Source: a virus
DNA: 32,186 nucleotides
Strand: one strand, 5' to 3'
Virus record (IMG/VR): IMGVR_UViG_3300025138_012222
Coordinates: 1-32,186 of that record
The position numbers and the translations under genes were made by a program. Positions 30,912 to 32,186 of this stretch are shown here, piece by piece. The notes under the pieces are model-generated. The model was not told where the DNA came from and did not search any database. It saw only the letters and a list, made by a program, of their open reading frames with translations. Numbering within the stretch: the stretch's first letter is position 1; each line of letters starts with the position of its first letter.

Positions 30912-31614
30912 ATTCGTTTATGCAACGTCCACGTAGACGTTCATATTTCCTACGACCTACTGGCCCGCCTCTCATAGATTTACTCAATCCGTAGGCGTGA
31001 CAAAAATAGCCAGTCATACTCATTTTTTCGTTGAAGCGATAATTCATATATTTGGTTGGTACATTACTGTCCAGCATTGTGCGGATCAGTATCCTACTGT
31101 CATCATCATTCCAACTCTTGTAGTCGCAGAACGGCCTCATTGTTTTTGCAGAAGATTCATTTATCATAAACACACCTGCATTAAATCGTCTCGAGGCTAG
31201 TGTCTGCGGATCGTACTTTTCCAGAATAGTATTTTGTTTTTCCAACTGATGCCATTGAAGTTCTTTCTGTTCTGCCCGAACACTGTGTACCGGTTTAAAA
31301 CTGTCAGTGTCAGGGTACATTTCGAAACAGTTTGGAGCATCAGACCAAATGACGACATCAGTGTCCAGATACAACACATTATTATATTTGCTCCACCAGT
31401 CATCGTTGAGAATTAGGTCCAGTCTTTCGAAGGTTGGGTGTGTATGATTTACTCTTGCTTCGGTAATCAATTGATAATCAACTCCGCATTTTTCAGCATA
31501 TTTTTTTACAGAGAATGTAGAATAATGAAACAATTCATCTACATGGTTAATTTTATTGAAATCTGGTTGCACGTAATTGTCTGGTTTCACAAAATACTGT
31601 ACAATACAATCCAT
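30904..31614 (-). CDS. Glycosyltransferase, GT8-like (paralogue of 12301)
   Basis: 236 aa. HYSTFSVKKYAEKCGVDYQ, HPTFERLDLILNDDWWSKY and VLYLDTDVVIW (D84-x-D86) match the gene at 12301 step by step. RRFNAGVFMINESSAKTMRPF and the final HAYGLSKSMRGGPVGRRKYE also have counterparts there. It is alone on the minus strand between two plus-strand genes. The shared family on opposite strands, 18 kb apart, points to duplication or separate acquisition. Confidence 0.8.
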   Translation of the reverse strand: MDCIVQYFVKPDNYVQPDFNKINHVDELFHYSTFSVKKYAEKCGVDYQLITEARVNHTHPTFERLDLILNDDWWSKYNNVLYLDTDVVIWSDAPNCFEMYPDTDSFKPVHSVRAEQKELQWHQLEKQNTILEKYDPQTLASRRFNAGVFMINESSAKTMRPFCDYKSWNDDDSRILIRTMLDSNVPTKYMNYRFNEKMSMTGYFCHAYGLSKSMRGGPVGRRKYERLRGRCINEFI

Positions 31615-31626
31615 TCCATATATAAT
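31598..31626 (+). promoter_or_regulatory. Candidate promoter for the gmd-like gene
   Basis: TATAAT (31621-31626) is perfect, with a partial -35 TGTACA (31598-31603) at 17-base spacing. The transcript would start near 31633, one base before ATG 31634, again leaderless. The -35 box lies in the minus-strand gene's start. Confidence 0.5.
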
Positions 31627-31633
31627 TATTGTA

Positions 31634-32186
31634 ATGAAAAAAGTAGCATTCGTAACCGGCGTGACCGGACAAGATGGCCCATATCTATCTAAACACCTGT
31701 TGGAAAATGATTACAAGGTTTATGGTCTAATTAAACGATATTCTAATCCTAACCTGGAAAACCTAAGATATCTCGGCATTGAAAATGATATTGAATTATT
31801 AACTGGAGATATTACTGACAGTTCAGCAATGAACCATTTAGCAAAAACACTGAAGCCAAATGAATTTTACAACTTAGCGGCACAGAGTTTTGTGAAAGCA
31901 AGTTGGGATTTGACCATGGTCACCACAGAAGCAAACTCTCTGGGTGTGCTGAATATACTGACAGCACTCAAAGAAAATTCACCCAATACAAAATTTTATC
32001 AAGCAAGTACATCTGAACTGTATGGCAACAGTTCTGTAAATGGCAAGCAAGATGAAGACACTCCTTTCAAACCAAGATCGCCATATGCTATTTCAAAATT
32101 ATATGCATATTGGATGACTGTGAACTTTAGAGAAAGTTATTCTATGTATACATCTAACGGTATACTTTTTAATCATGAGTCACCGT
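31634..32186 (+). CDS. gmd: GDP-mannose 4,6-dehydratase, 3' end cut by window
   Basis: The frame is open from ATG 31634 to the window end, giving the first 184 residues of an enzyme usually about 340-370 aa long. It converts GDP-mannose to GDP-4-keto-6-deoxymannose, the entry to fucose, perosamine and rhamnose-type sugars. VTGVTGQDGPYLSKHL (7-22) is the GMD-type NADP loop. NLAAQSFVKASWD is the characteristic strand, STSELYG (125-131) has the catalytic Thr/Glu, and PRSPYAISKLYAYW has Y151-x3-K155. FNHESP at the end of the window is the usual next family motif. This shows that at least one GDP-deoxysugar is made by the block. Confidence 0.94.
   Translation, partial: MKKVAFVTGVTGQDGPYLSKHLLENDYKVYGLIKRYSNPNLENLRYLGIENDIELLTGDITDSSAMNHLAKTLKPNEFYNLAAQSFVKASWDLTMVTTEANSLGVLNILTALKENSPNTKFYQASTSELYGNSSVNGKQDEDTPFKPRSPYAISKLYAYWMTVNFRESYSMYTSNGILFNHESP

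Overview
The window reads as part of the genome of an AT-rich, T4-like marine myovirus. The evidence is a run of recognisable T4-type genes: the end of small terminase gp16, large terminase gp17, single-strand DNA-binding protein gp32, UvsX recombinase and UvsY mediator. Gene packing is very tight (ATGA or TAATG overlaps almost everywhere), and two phage-style tRNAs with encoded CCA are present. Codon use and base composition look like phages of AT-rich marine bacteria such as SAR11. The host cannot be proven from this window and that part is inference.

Layout. (1) Positions 1-4776 are late packaging and structural genes: gp16 end, an unknown protein, gp17, and two unknown probable virion proteins. 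(2) Positions 4777-7656 are DNA replication and recombination genes: gp32 and the uvsX / small acidic protein / uvsY operon, with consensus sigma70-type promoters before gp32 and before uvsX. (3) Positions 7657-8462 hold five tiny genes, one of them DUF3563-like with a TTG start. (4) From 8463 to the end there are nearly 24 kb of genes that are not core phage genes: a class III aminotransferase, two radical SAM proteins, an asparagine-synthase-like PP-loop protein, a complete AsnB-like amidotransferase, a 7Fe-8S ferredoxin (FdxA type), a GDPD-like protein, a sugar nucleotidyltransferase, a RuBisCO-like protein, three FkbM methyltransferases, a HAD phosphatase, a 2OG-Fe(II) oxygenase, at least five GT-A type glycosyltransferases plus one GT25, three capsule-transferase-like proteins, three extended SDR sugar epimerases or dehydratases (one a GDP-mannose 4,6-dehydratase cut by the window end), a short SDR and an SGNH hydrolase. 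tRNA-Thr(UGU) and tRNA-Ser(UGA) sit inside this block.

How they may work together (inference): the large block looks like a complete cytoplasmic factory for an unusual decorated glycan, with sugar activation, epimerisation/dehydration, amidation, amination, methylation, hydroxylation and transfer. I see no flippase, polymerase or other clearly membrane-spanning protein, so the product may be put on virion proteins, DNA or host precursors inside the cell rather than exported. The most unusual member is the RuBisCO-like protein, which is translationally coupled to a nucleotidyltransferase; it keeps the metal-binding Lys/Asp/Glu triad and loses the loop-6 lysine needed for carboxylation.

Regulation. 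Two promoter classes can be read. One is TTGACA/TATAAT, in several cases placed so that the transcript would start at or within a few bases of the start codon (leaderless). The other is a TTAAATA motif 5-9 bases before start codons (positions 998, 13403 and both strands of the 23922 palindrome), a candidate gp55-type late promoter.
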